Below, piece after piece: positions 20,144-29,335 of a stretch of 64,000 bases of DNA. Source of the DNA: Thermophilibacter provencensis (lineage in GTDB: Bacteria; Actinomycetota; Coriobacteriia; Coriobacteriales; Atopobiaceae); assembly GCF_900128445.1 (NCBI RefSeq), contig NZ_LT671417.1, positions 1,784,769 to 1,848,768 on the forward strand, given 5' to 3'. Position 1 is the stretch's first letter. Every line of letters begins with the position of its first letter. A program made the translations under genes and the position numbers. The notes beneath the pieces were generated by a model. The model searched no databases. It worked only from the letters and a program-made list of their open reading frames with translations, and was not told where the DNA came from.

Positions 20144-21046
20144 ATGCCCTCTAAACGCACCTCAAACGCAGCACGCGGCAGGGGGGCGTCCGGGAAGGGG
20201 AGGGGCAAGGCCCCCGCGCGGCGCCCCGCCCAGCCCGCACCGGCGCTCACCAAGACCCAGTCAGACATCCTCGGCGTCGTGCTCGCCGTGACGGCGATCG
20301 CGATGCTCGTCTCCATCGTCTCGCCGAGCTCCGCGGTGGTGACGAGCGCGGTGCACGACTTCCTCGCGCTCTCCTTCGGCGCCGCGGCCGTGCTCGTGCC
20401 GGTGGCCCTCTTCGTCTTTGCCCTGACCTTCTTCCGCGGCGACGAGGGGCCGGTCTCGGGGCGCGTCGCCCTGGGCCTCTCGCTCATCGTGCTCGCCGTC
20501 ATGGCCATGCTCTCGGTCAACCTCTCCGGCGCGTCCGCAGACCCGTCCGTCGTCTTCGTGCCCGCGACGGCCGAGATCGCCGGCGGCTACGTGGGCGGCG
20601 CCGTCGCCTACTGCCTGCTCTGCCTCGTCGGCCAGGTGATCGGGAACGTGCTGCTCGCGGGCGTGGTGCTCGCGGGCGTGGTGGTGTGCGGCTTCTCCAT
20701 CTCCGACGCCGTCGCCCGGGCGCGCGAGGGCATCGAGGGGATCGCCGACGAGCACCACGCGCGCGTCGAGGCGCGGCGCGCCCAGGCGATCATCGACGCC
20801 GCGGCCGACCCCGACTGCGTGCCGGCCGCGGCCGGGCCGCAGGCCTCGCTCTTCGACGAGACCGGCGAGCAGGCCACGACCTTCATCGGCGACCGCAAGA
20901 CGACGGTCCTCAAGCGCCGCGCGCGGCTCCTCCCCAAGGACGCCCCCGCCGACCCGTCCGGCGCGCCGACCACGCTCATCGACCGCGGGAAGCGCCCGTC
21001 CGCGACGCTGTTCGCCTCCGACGCCGAGGCCGACCAGGGGCAGTAG
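20144..21046 (+). CDS. Truncated FtsK/SpoIIIE-like protein: 4-TM domain without ATPase
   Basis: The 300-residue product begins with a basic, Gly/Pro-rich tail (residues 1-42), followed by four membrane helices of the FtsK_4TM type (about residues 45-65, 78-100, 110-130, 145-190) with the typical QSDILGVVLAVTAI opening. After about residue 205 there is a short charged region and the protein ends. The gamma domain and the P-loop motor of FtsK (normally another 450 or more residues) are absent, and no motor remnant follows before yajQ. It occupies the place between rnj and recA where full ftsK is usually found in actinobacteria. It may act as a membrane partner only, or the motor may be encoded elsewhere. 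Confidence 0.75.
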   Translation: MPSKRTSNAARGRGASGKGRGKAPARRPAQPAPALTKTQSDILGVVLAVTAIAMLVSIVSPSSAVVTSAVHDFLALSFGAAAVLVPVALFVFALTFFRGDEGPVSGRVALGLSLIVLAVMAMLSVNLSGASADPSVVFVPATAEIAGGYVGGAVAYCLLCLVGQVIGNVLLAGVVLAGVVVCGFSISDAVARAREGIEGIADEHHARVEARRAQAIIDAAADPDCVPAAAGPQASLFDETGEQATTFIGDRKTTVLKRRARLLPKDAPADPSGAPTTLIDRGKRPSATLFASDAEADQGQ

Positions 21047-21055
21047 CATCGATGC

Positions 21056-21075
21056 GGCCCGGCGAGCGCCGGGCC
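21056..21075 (+). terminator. GC-rich hairpin before yajQ
   Basis: GGCCCGGC and GCCGGGCC pair perfectly around GAGC. There is no T tract, so it could weaken read-through or protect mRNA ends rather than terminate fully. Confidence 0.4.
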
Positions 21076-21092
21076 GGGGAAGGAGAGGGGCA

Positions 21093-21590
21093 ATGGCCAA
21101 GGAATCGAGCTTCGACGTCGTCTCCGTCGTCGACATGCAGGAGGTCGACAACGCCTGCCAGCAGGCCGCTCGCGAGATATCCCAGCGCTATGACCTCAAG
21201 GGCACGGGCGCGACGCTCGAGCTCTCCAAAAAGGACGGCGTCTTCAAGGTCGCGGCGCCCTCCGAGTTCGTGGCGTCCCAGGTGCGCGACATCCTGGGCA
21301 CCAAGCTCGTCAAGCGCGGCGTCGACCTCACGGCCGTGCGCTGGGCGGACCCCGTCGCCGCCTCCGGCATGAGCGTCCGCCAGACCGGTACGGTCATCCA
21401 GGGCATCGACCAGGACACCGCGAAGAGGATCGCGAAGGACATCCGCGACCTCAAGCTCAAGGCCAAGGCGACGGTCGAGGGGGACAAGCTCCGCGTGAGC
21501 TCCGCCTCCAAAGACGTCCTCCAGTCCGTCATCGCCGAGCTCAGGCAGCGCGACTACGGTCAGCCGCTCCAGTTCGTCAACTACCGCTAG
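21093..21590 (+). CDS. yajQ: YajQ family nucleotide-binding protein
   Basis: A 165-residue protein of standard family length, starting MAKESSFDVVS and containing QQAAREISQRYDLKG, SQVRDIL, GTVIQGIDQDTAK and QPLQFVNYR, all conserved in the YajQ/UPF0234 family. Homologues bind cyclic di-GMP in some proteobacteria or nucleic acid; the role in actinobacteria is not settled. ATG 21093 follows AGGAGAGGGG. Confidence 0.92.
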   Translation: MAKESSFDVVSVVDMQEVDNACQQAAREISQRYDLKGTGATLELSKKDGVFKVAAPSEFVASQVRDILGTKLVKRGVDLTAVRWADPVAASGMSVRQTGTVIQGIDQDTAKRIAKDIRDLKLKAKATVEGDKLRVSSASKDVLQSVIAELRQRDYGQPLQFVNYR

Positions 21591-21603
21591 CGGAGGGGGT
21601 CAC

Positions 21604-22926
21604 GTGCGCTTTCTCATCGTCACGCTCGGCTGCGCCAAGAACGAGGTTGACTCCGACCGCATGCGGGCCCTCCTGCTCGCGGACGGCTTCGAGGAGGCCG
21701 CCGAGGCGGCCGACGCCGACGTCGCCATCGTCAACACCTGCTCGTTTCTCGCCTCGGCCACCGAGGAGTCGGTCGAGGCCACGCTCGAGCTCGCCGAGGA
21801 GCGCTCGGAGGGCGTCCGCGCCTGCCCGATCGTGATGTGCGGCTGCGTGCCCTCCCGCTACGGCGACGCGCTCGCCGACGAGCTCCCCGAGGTCGCCGCC
21901 TTCGTGCGCGCCGAGGACGAGGACGGCATCGTGGGCGTGGTCCGCGACGTGCTCGGCCTGCCCCCGGCGGGGGAGGCCGCCCTGCCCGAGACGCTCCGCA
22001 CCGTCGAGGGGGCGAGCGCCTTCGTCAAGATCTCGGAGGGCTGCGACCGCTTCTGCACCTTCTGCGCGATACCCTACATCAGGGGCCGCTACCACTCCCG
22101 CCCGGCCGCCGAGGTCGTCTCCGAGGTGCGCTCCCTCATGGAGGGCGGCGTCCGCGAGGTCGTCCTCATCGGGCAGGACACCGGCGTCTGGGGGTCCGAC
22201 CTCGGGGAGGGCGAGACGCTCGCGTCGCTCCTGCGGCGCGTCGCCGACGCCGTCCGCCCGTATGCCGGGTGGGTCCGCGTCCTCTACCTGCAGCCCGAGG
22301 GCATGACCGACGAGCTGGTCTCCGTCATTCGCGACGTCCCCGAGGTGCTCCCCTACATCGACATCCCCATCCAGCACTGCTCGGCCCGCGTGCTCAGGGC
22401 GATGGGCCGCACCGGCTCCCCCGAGGAGCTGCGCGAGCTCTTCTCGCGCCTACGCTCCGAGATTCCCGGCATGGTGCTGCGCACCACCGGCATGGCGGGC
22501 TTCCCCGGGGAGACGGACGAGGAGGCCGACGAGCTCTACGAATTCATCTCCGAGCAGGAGTTCGACTACTGCTCCGTCTTCGCCTACTCCCCCGAGGAGG
22601 GCACGCGCGCCGCGGCCATGGAGGGCCAGGTGGACGAGGCGGTGAAGCTCGAGCGCACGCAGCGCCTGATCGACCTCACCGAGCAGCTGGGCTTCGCGGC
22701 GACCGCGGCCCACGTCGGCGAGCGGGTCAGCGTGATCGTGGACGGGGTCGAGGAGTCCGAGGACGGCCCCGAGCTCATCGGTCACGCGTGGTTCCAGGCC
22801 CCCGACTCCGACGGCGCCGTGCACATCCCGTACGGCGAGGCGGCGGTCGGCGACATCGTCACCGTTGACCTCGTCGACTCGTTCTGCTACGAGCTCGTGG
22901 GCGAGATAGTCGAGGAGGGGGCATAG
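21604..22926 (+). CDS. rimO: Ribosomal protein uS12 methylthiotransferase RimO
   Basis: The 440-residue MiaB-family enzyme has TLGCAKNEVDSDRM at the start, N-terminal Cys in NTCSF and MCGCVPSR, and the radical-SAM motif CDRFCTFCAIP (about residue 145). The subgroup marks LGCAKN, CTFC and GFPGETDEE point to RimO, which methylthiolates the conserved Asp of ribosomal protein S12. The start is GTG 21604, preceded by GGAGGGGG. Its stop is three bases from pgsA. Confidence 0.93.
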   Translation: MRFLIVTLGCAKNEVDSDRMRALLLADGFEEAAEAADADVAIVNTCSFLASATEESVEATLELAEERSEGVRACPIVMCGCVPSRYGDALADELPEVAAFVRAEDEDGIVGVVRDVLGLPPAGEAALPETLRTVEGASAFVKISEGCDRFCTFCAIPYIRGRYHSRPAAEVVSEVRSLMEGGVREVVLIGQDTGVWGSDLGEGETLASLLRRVADAVRPYAGWVRVLYLQPEGMTDELVSVIRDVPEVLPYIDIPIQHCSARVLRAMGRTGSPEELRELFSRLRSEIPGMVLRTTGMAGFPGETDEEADELYEFISEQEFDYCSVFAYSPEEGTRAAAMEGQVDEAVKLERTQRLIDLTEQLGFAATAAHVGERVSVIVDGVEESEDGPELIGHAWFQAPDSDGAVHIPYGEAAVGDIVTVDLVDSFCYELVGEIVEEGA

Positions 22927-22929
22927 GGC

Positions 22930-23526
22930 ATGGCCGGCGAGAAGGACATCTGGACGCCCGCGAACGTCGTCACGTGCGTGAGGATCGCGTTCATTCCCGT
23001 CTTCATGGCGGTCGCCTCGGCGGCGCACGGGTATGCGAACGCGCCTTTCGCCGTCGCGGCGTTCCTCATCTACGTCACGCTCTCGCTCACGGACAAGGTC
23101 GACGGATATCTCGCCCGCTCCCGCGACGAGATCACCGACTTCGGGAAGTTCCTCGACCCCATCGCGGACAAGCTCCTGGTCTTCTCGGCGCTCCTGCTCC
23201 TGCTCTCCGACGGGCGCGTCTCCGTGTGGGTCGTCTTCGTCATCCTCCTGCGCGAGTTCCTCGTGAGCGCCCTTCGCATGGTCGCCGCCTCGAGCGGGGA
23301 GGTCATCGCCGCCGACGGCCTCGGGAAGGCGAAGACCGCCGTCACGATGGTGTCGCTCTGCGGCTACTACCTCTCGTACGCGCTCGTCGCCGTCGGCCTC
23401 GACGACCTCGGCGTCGTCTCGTTCGTCGCGTGGGCGCTCATGGTCGCCGCCGTCGTGCTCACGGTGGTCTCGGGCGCCCAGTACTTCTGGAATGCCCGCC
23501 ACGTCGTCTTCGGGAGAGGGGAGTGA
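22930..23526 (+). CDS. pgsA: CDP-diacylglycerol-glycerol-3-phosphate phosphatidyltransferase
   Basis: A 198-residue membrane enzyme with the CDP-alcohol transferase signature D-x2-D-G-x2-A-R-x8-G-x3-D-x3-D seen as DKVDGYLARSRDEITDFGKF followed by LDPIADK. Four to five hydrophobic helices surround it. It makes phosphatidylglycerophosphate, the first step to PG and cardiolipin. The position between rimO and cinA is the conserved one. A second family member is at 44568-45290. The first codons carry the GGCGAGAAGGAC motif. Confidence 0.9.
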   Translation: MAGEKDIWTPANVVTCVRIAFIPVFMAVASAAHGYANAPFAVAAFLIYVTLSLTDKVDGYLARSRDEITDFGKFLDPIADKLLVFSALLLLLSDGRVSVWVVFVILLREFLVSALRMVAASSGEVIAADGLGKAKTAVTMVSLCGYYLSYALVAVGLDDLGVVSFVAWALMVAAVVLTVVSGAQYFWNARHVVFGRGE

Positions 23527-24053
23527 GCGGCGTGGGCGCCCCCTCGTGGGAGGGCTGCGTGCTCGACGCCGCCTCCGCGCTCGACGCCGCGCGCGCGTCC
23601 GGGGTGACCCTGGGGTGCGCCGAGAGCTGCACGGGCGGGCTCGTCGCCGGGGCGCTCACCGCCGTCGCCGGCTCCTCCGACGTCATGCGGGGAGGCGTGG
23701 TGAGCTACGCCATCCCCGTCAAGCACGAGGTGCTCGGCGTCTCATCCGAGGTGCTCGACGAGCCGGGCGTCGGCGCCGTCTCGGGCGCGTGCGCGACGCA
23801 GATGGCAGAGGGGGCGCGCCGCGTGCTCGGCTGCGACGTCGCGGTCTCCGTGACCGGGATCGCGGGCCCCGGCGGCGCCGAGCCGGGAAAGCCCGTCGGC
23901 ACCGTGTGGATGGGGCTTGCGACCCCGCTCGGCGCGCGCGCCGAGCGGTTCCTCTTCCCGGGGGCGAGAGACGAGGTCAGGCGCAGCGCCGTCGCCGCCG
24001 CGCTCGCCCTGCTCCGTGAAGGCTGCGTGGAGGCCTCGCGCGCCGGTCGATAG
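23523..24053 (+). CDS. cinA: CinA C-terminal-type nicotinamide-nucleotide amidase
   Basis: A 176-residue protein holding only the CinA C-terminal domain (PncC amidase): CAESCTGGLVAGALTAVAGSS, GGVVSYAIPVKHEVLGV and SVTGIAGPGGAEPGKPVGTV are conserved active-site segments. It would deamidate NMN in pyridine nucleotide salvage. The N-terminal MoCF-like domain of full CinA is missing, as in many bacteria. GTG 23523 overlaps the pgsA stop. The cinA-recA adjacency is typical, but recA has its own promoter here. Confidence 0.9.
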   Translation: MSGVGAPSWEGCVLDAASALDAARASGVTLGCAESCTGGLVAGALTAVAGSSDVMRGGVVSYAIPVKHEVLGVSSEVLDEPGVGAVSGACATQMAEGARRVLGCDVAVSVTGIAGPGGAEPGKPVGTVWMGLATPLGARAERFLFPGARDEVRRSAVAAALALLREGCVEASRAGR

Positions 24054-24200
24054 GCGCCGCCCCGCCCCACTTTGGTTACCGGGCCCGCTGCCTCGCCCTT
24101 TCCCGTGCCGCCGGCCCCCGCCGTCCGCCAGGCGGCGGCGTCGCGTCCGGGCCGTGTCCGCCCCGCGTCAGCGCTCCTCGCTACAATCTGGGCGACGGTG

Positions 24201-24229
24201 TTGACTTAGAACGGGTGTTCGGATACCAT
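24201..24229 (+). promoter_or_regulatory. recA promoter with LexA box
   Basis: TTGACT (24201-24206) and TACCAT (24224-24229) are separated by 17 bases. Inside the spacer lies AGAACGGGTGTTCG (24208-24221), which fits the Gram-positive LexA site CGAAC-N4-GTTCG with one change. LexA bound there would cover the promoter, giving SOS control of recA. The lexA gene is in this window. Confidence 0.8.
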
Positions 24230-24261
24230 CGACGGCGGAAGAACGAGGCAAGGGAGCGAGC

Positions 24262-25364
<1,103 letters not shown>

Positions 25365-25368
<4 letters not shown>

Positions 25369-26024
25369 GCGCGCCCGAGACGGGCGGGGTCGGCTGGGAC
25401 GTCGTGATGCCCGCGCGCGGGTCCCGGCCCGGGTCGCCCGCCCGCGTCGTCTTTGACTGCCCGGGTATGCCCGCGCGCGCCGTGCCGTCCGCGGTGGGGC
25501 GGCGCCTCGCCCGCCTGCTCAGGGAGGGGAAGGCGCCCGAGGCGGGCGAGCGGCTCGACGCCGTCGTCGACGAGCTCGTCGACCAGTGCGCCAGGGAGCG
25601 CGTGGAGCAGCTCGTCTCGCGTCGCGACTACTCGGCCGAGGAACTCGGGACGCGGCTCAGGCGCGACGGGTACCCCGGCGACGTGGTCGACCGCCGCGTC
25701 TGCCGGGCGCGCGAGTCCGGGGTCGTCGATGACGCGCGCTATGCCGCCTCGTTCGTCCGCTCCAAGGCGCTCGCCGGCTGGGGGAGGACGAAGATCGAGC
25801 GCGCGCTCACGGCGCGCGGCGTCTCCCTCGATGCTCTTGGGGACCTCTCCGACGAGCTCCTCTCGGAGGACGACGAGCTGGCCCGCGCGCGCGAGCTCGC
25901 CGAGCGGCGCGTGCGGTCGGGGCGCGGCGAGCTCCGCTCGCTCGTGCGCTTCCTCTGCGGCCGCGGCTTCTCGCCCGGCGTCGCCTACCGCGCGGCGCGC
26001 ACGGCGCTGGGGGACGAGGACTAG
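25365..26024 (+). CDS. recX: Regulatory protein RecX
   Basis: A 219-residue protein with three-helix RecX repeats: [42 protein letters not shown] and [14 protein letters not shown], each with the family tyrosine/arginine pattern. RecX limits RecA filament growth. GTG 25365 overlaps the recA stop (GTGA). The first 60 residues are not conserved in the family and are probably a lineage-specific extension. Confidence 0.88.
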
Positions 26025-26063
26025 TCGCGCCGCGCCTCCCGCGGTCCGCTACCACGCGCTCAT

Positions 26064-26092
26064 TTGACATAACGTTACGCGGAACTTACGAT
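26064..26092 (+). promoter_or_regulatory. Promoter upstream of rny
   Basis: TTGACA (26064-26069) and TACGAT (26087-26092) with a 17-base spacer give a strong sigma-70-type promoter, placing a leader of about 190 bases before rny. The leader is unusually A/T-rich in parts and has several small dyads; no known riboswitch is recognised. Confidence 0.65.
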
Positions 26093-26283
26093 TGAGAGGC
26101 TATTGGAGCGTACGCTCACGCTGGCTCGCCAGCTGATGTCTATATTTCGTTCGATACCCGTCGGCCGCTCGCGGCCCACAGCCGAATGCAACTTGACAGC
26201 GCCTCCGATGGCGGGTTCCGCGGCAGCGCCGCGGTCTCCAGAACCACGCTTGACCTACATTCGTCGTCCGAGGAGCAGCTAAC

Positions 26284-27834
26284 ATGGAAATCCTATTCGC
26301 AGTCGTGGGGCTCGTCATAGGCGCGGGCATCGTCTACTTCATCCTATCGGGTCAGAGCAACTCCAAGGTCAAGGCGGCCGAGGCGCAGCTCGAGAGCGCG
26401 CGCGTCGACGCCGACCGCGTCCGCGAGGAGGCCGCTCGCCAGGCCGAGAACGCCAAGAAGGAGGCCGTCCTTGAGGCCAAGGAGCAGATCCTCGCCCTCA
26501 AGCAGGCCTCCGAGCAGGAGGAGAAGAAGCGCAAGGGCGAGCTCCAGTCGCTCGAGAACCGCATCATGCAGCGCGAGGAGTCGCTCGACCACCGAAACGA
26601 CGCCCTCGACCGCCGAGAGCACCAGCTCTCGAGCCTCCAGGGCCAGCTGGACCGCCGCAAGAACGACCTCGACGAGATGGAGGTGCGCCAGACCGCCGAG
26701 CTCGAGCGCATCGCCGGCCTCTCCTCCGACGAGGCCCACGACGAGCTGCTCGCCCGCGTCCGCGCCGAGGCCGTCCGCGACGAGGCGCAGATCCTGCGCG
26801 AGTCCGAGCAGCGCGTCCGCGCCCAGGCCGACAAGACCGCGCGCGAGATCGTCTCGACCGCCATCCAGCGCTGCGCCGCCGACCAGGCCGGCGAGATCAC
26901 GGTCACGTCGGTCCACATCCCCTCGGACGACCTCAAGGGCCGCATCATCGGCCGCGAGGGACGCAACATCCGCACCTTCGAGCAGGTCTCCGGCGTCTCC
27001 CTCGTCATCGACGACACGCCCGAGACCGTCGTGCTCTCGAGCTTCGACCCGGTGCGGCGCGAGACCGCCCGCGTCGCGCTCGAGAACCTGATCGCCGACG
27101 GCCGCATCCACCCAGCGCGCATCGAGGAGCTCTACAAGAAGGCCGAGACCCTTGTCGCCGAGCGCGTCCGGGAGGCGGGCGAGCAGGCCGCCTTCGACGC
27201 GGGCATCCACGACCTGCACCCTGAGCTCGTGAAGACCCTCGGCGCGCTGCGCTACCGCACCTCGTTCGGCCAGAACGTCCTGTCCCACTCCGCGCAGGTC
27301 TCCGCGCTCTGCGGCATCATGGCCTCCGAGCTCGGCGTCGACGAGGTCTCCGCCAAGCGGGCCGGCCTGCTGCACGACCTCGGCAAGGCCATCGACCACG
27401 AGGTCGAGGGGCCGCACGCCGTCATCGGCGCCGACCTCGCGCGCCGCTACGGCGAGCGCCCCGACATCGTGCACGCCATCGAGGCGCACCACGCCGACGT
27501 CGAGCCCGACACCGTCCTCGACGTCCTCGTCCAGGCCGCCGACGCCATCTCCGCCGCGCGTCCCGGCGCGCGCCGCGAGAGCGCCGAGAGCTACATCAAG
27601 CGCCTCGAGAAGCTCGAGGAGATCTCCAACGCCCACGACGGCGTCGAGCGCACCTACGCCATGCAGGCCGGTCGCGAGCTCCACGTCATGGTCGAGCCCG
27701 AGAAGGTCTCCGACGCCCAGGCGACGGTGCTCGCGCACGACATCGCCAAGCAGATCGAGGACGAGATGGAGTATCCCGGCCAGGTCCGCGTGGTGGTCAT
27801 CCGCGAGTCGCGCGCCGTCGACGTGGCGAAGTAG
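26284..27834 (+). CDS. rny: Ribonuclease Y
   Basis: The 516-residue protein has an N-terminal membrane helix (residues 1-22), a long charged coiled coil (about 25-195), a KH domain with [16 protein letters not shown] (about 220) and an HD domain with [15 protein letters not shown] (about 360). RNase Y is the membrane-bound endonuclease that starts mRNA decay in many Gram-positives. Together with RNase J and PNPase it makes a complete turnover set in this window. GAGGAGC precedes ATG 26284. Confidence 0.96.
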   Translation: MEILFAVVGLVIGAGIVYFILSGQSNSKVKAAEAQLESARVDADRVREEAARQAENAKKEAVLEAKEQILALKQASEQEEKKRKGELQSLENRIMQREESLDHRNDALDRREHQLSSLQGQLDRRKNDLDEMEVRQTAELERIAGLSSDEAHDELLARVRAEAVRDEAQILRESEQRVRAQADKTAREIVSTAIQRCAADQAGEITVTSVHIPSDDLKGRIIGREGRNIRTFEQVSGVSLVIDDTPETVVLSSFDPVRRETARVALENLIADGRIHPARIEELYKKAETLVAERVREAGEQAAFDAGIHDLHPELVKTLGALRYRTSFGQNVLSHSAQVSALCGIMASELGVDEVSAKRAGLLHDLGKAIDHEVEGPHAVIGADLARRYGERPDIVHAIEAHHADVEPDTVLDVLVQAADAISAARPGARRESAESYIKRLEKLEEISNAHDGVERTYAMQAGRELHVMVEPEKVSDAQATVLAHDIAKQIEDEMEYPGQVRVVVIRESRAVDVAK

Positions 27835-27837
27835 CCC

Positions 27838-28932
27838 ATGGCCGGCGCCCCCGCTGCCCAGGACCTCGTGGGCTTCGTCTCCTCCATGGGCGGCGAGCGC
27901 GCCCTTCGCGTCGAGGAGAACCTCGGAGAGGGCTTCGTGCGCCTCCGCGTCGCCGAGGCGGAGCGGCGCCAGGCGAAGCACGACGTCAGGTGCGTCGAGG
28001 ACGTGGTCATCGAGATGCTGCGCAACGCCCGCGACGCCGGGGCGCGCCACATCTACGTCGCCACCACCCGCGAGGGCTCCCGTCGCGTGACGACGATGCT
28101 CGACGACGGGCGGGGCATACCGGCCGACATGCAGGAGCGCGTCTTCGAGGCGCGCGTCACGTCCAAGCTCGAGAGCTTCCACATGGACCGCTGGGGCGTC
28201 CACGGCAGGGGGATGGCCCTCTACTCCATCCGGGAGAACGCCGTCTCGGCCGAGGTCGCCTCCTCGGCCCCGGGCAAGGGCGCGGCCATCAGGGTCGTGA
28301 CCGACGTCTCGTCGCTTCCCGAGCGCGCCGACCAGTCGACCTGGCCATCGGTCGGAACGGATGACGACGGCGAGCAGTCATGCGTGCGCGGGCCCCACAA
28401 CATCGTGCGCACCTGCTGCGAGTTCGCGCTCGAGGAGCGCGGCGCGTGCGAGGTCTACCTCGGCTCCCCCGCCGAGGTCGCCGCCACCGCGCGCGCCCGC
28501 ATGCGGCCCTCCGCCGACGCCTCCGAGCTCCTCTTCATGGACGCGCTCTCCGAGCTTCCCGTCCTCGAGCGCCTGAGCGCCGCGGCGGACGCCTCCGAGC
28601 TGCTGCGCGTGGCCGCCTCCCTCGGGCTCGAGATGTCCGAGCGCACCGCGCACCGAATCGTCTCCGGCCAGGTGAGGCCCGCGCGGAGCGTCCTCGCCCG
28701 CCTCACGCACCGCGGCGACGCCCACCCGCAGCGCCCGCGCGAGGTCGACCTCGCGCGCGACCGGCGCGGGCTCAGGATCGCGCCCGCCGACGTCGACGAG
28801 TTCTCCCGGGTGATGGAGCGCGACTTCGCCCTTCTCGCCGACCGCTACTACCTCTCGCTCTCCGCGGACCCCAAGGTCCGGGTCGGGCGCGGCAAGATCA
28901 CGGTCACCTTCGACCTGGAGGAGAGCGACTGA
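27838..28932 (+). CDS. GHKL (HATPase_c_3) ATP-binding protein of unknown role
   Basis: The 364-residue protein has a GHKL ATPase fold in its first half: N box EMLRNARDAGARHIYV (about residue 62), G1 box DDGRGIP (about 88) and G2-like GVHGRGMALYSI (about 122). There is no histidine-kinase phosphoacceptor, so a MutL/Hsp90/MORC-like conformational role is more likely than signalling. The second half is helical with no family I recognise. It starts four bases after rny and is followed by spoVS, suggesting joint expression. The function is unknown. Confidence 0.7.
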   Translation: MAGAPAAQDLVGFVSSMGGERALRVEENLGEGFVRLRVAEAERRQAKHDVRCVEDVVIEMLRNARDAGARHIYVATTREGSRRVTTMLDDGRGIPADMQERVFEARVTSKLESFHMDRWGVHGRGMALYSIRENAVSAEVASSAPGKGAAIRVVTDVSSLPERADQSTWPSVGTDDDGEQSCVRGPHNIVRTCCEFALEERGACEVYLGSPAEVAATARARMRPSADASELLFMDALSELPVLERLSAAADASELLRVAASLGLEMSERTAHRIVSGQVRPARSVLARLTHRGDAHPQRPREVDLARDRRGLRIAPADVDEFSRVMERDFALLADRYYLSLSADPKVRVGRGKITVTFDLEESD

Positions 28933-29029
28933 CCACCACCTTCTTCTCAAACGGACCCGTTACCAGTAGAATCGTACGAGCGCGACAAACGCAGCCGCTC
29001 TCATGAGCCACGCAGCAGGAGAAAGCAAC

Positions 29030-29335
29030 ATGGACTATCTGAAGGTGTCGAGCAAGTCCTCGCCGGCCTCGGTCGCCGGGGCCATCGCCGGACTCGTCAA
29101 GGACGGCGTGCCCGTCAACATCCAGTGCGTCGGCGCCGGCGCCGTGAACCAGGCCATCAAGGCGATCGCCATCGCCCGCGGGTTCCTCATCCCCACCGGC
29201 ATCGACATCTCGTGCGCCCCCACCTTCTCTGACATCGAGATCTCGGGGGAGAGCAGGACCGCCATCAGGATCGCGGTGTACGTCCACCGCCTCCAGGCGC
29301 CCTCCGCCGCGAGCGAGGCGGGGGTGGCGTCGTGA
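29030..29335 (+). CDS. spoVS: Stage V sporulation protein S family (SpoVS/Alba-like)
   Basis: A 101-residue protein with the highly conserved SpoVS core: LKVSSKSSPASVAGAIAG, VQCVGAGAVNQAIKAIAIAR (here IQCVGAG) and GIDISCAPTFSDIEI. SpoVS has an Alba-like nucleic-acid-binding fold and occurs also outside spore formers. The ATG at 29030 is preceded by CAGGAGA; a longer start at 29003 lacks a ribosome binding site. Its stop overlaps the miaB start. Confidence 0.92.
   Translation: MDYLKVSSKSSPASVAGAIAGLVKDGVPVNIQCVGAGAVNQAIKAIAIARGFLIPTGIDISCAPTFSDIEISGESRTAIRIAVYVHRLQAPSAASEAGVAS

Noticed and set aside
24054-24200. Small gene between cinA and recA
   Set aside because: Open frames are short, proline/arginine-rich and lack a ribosome binding site; the region is explained by spacer and the recA promoter.
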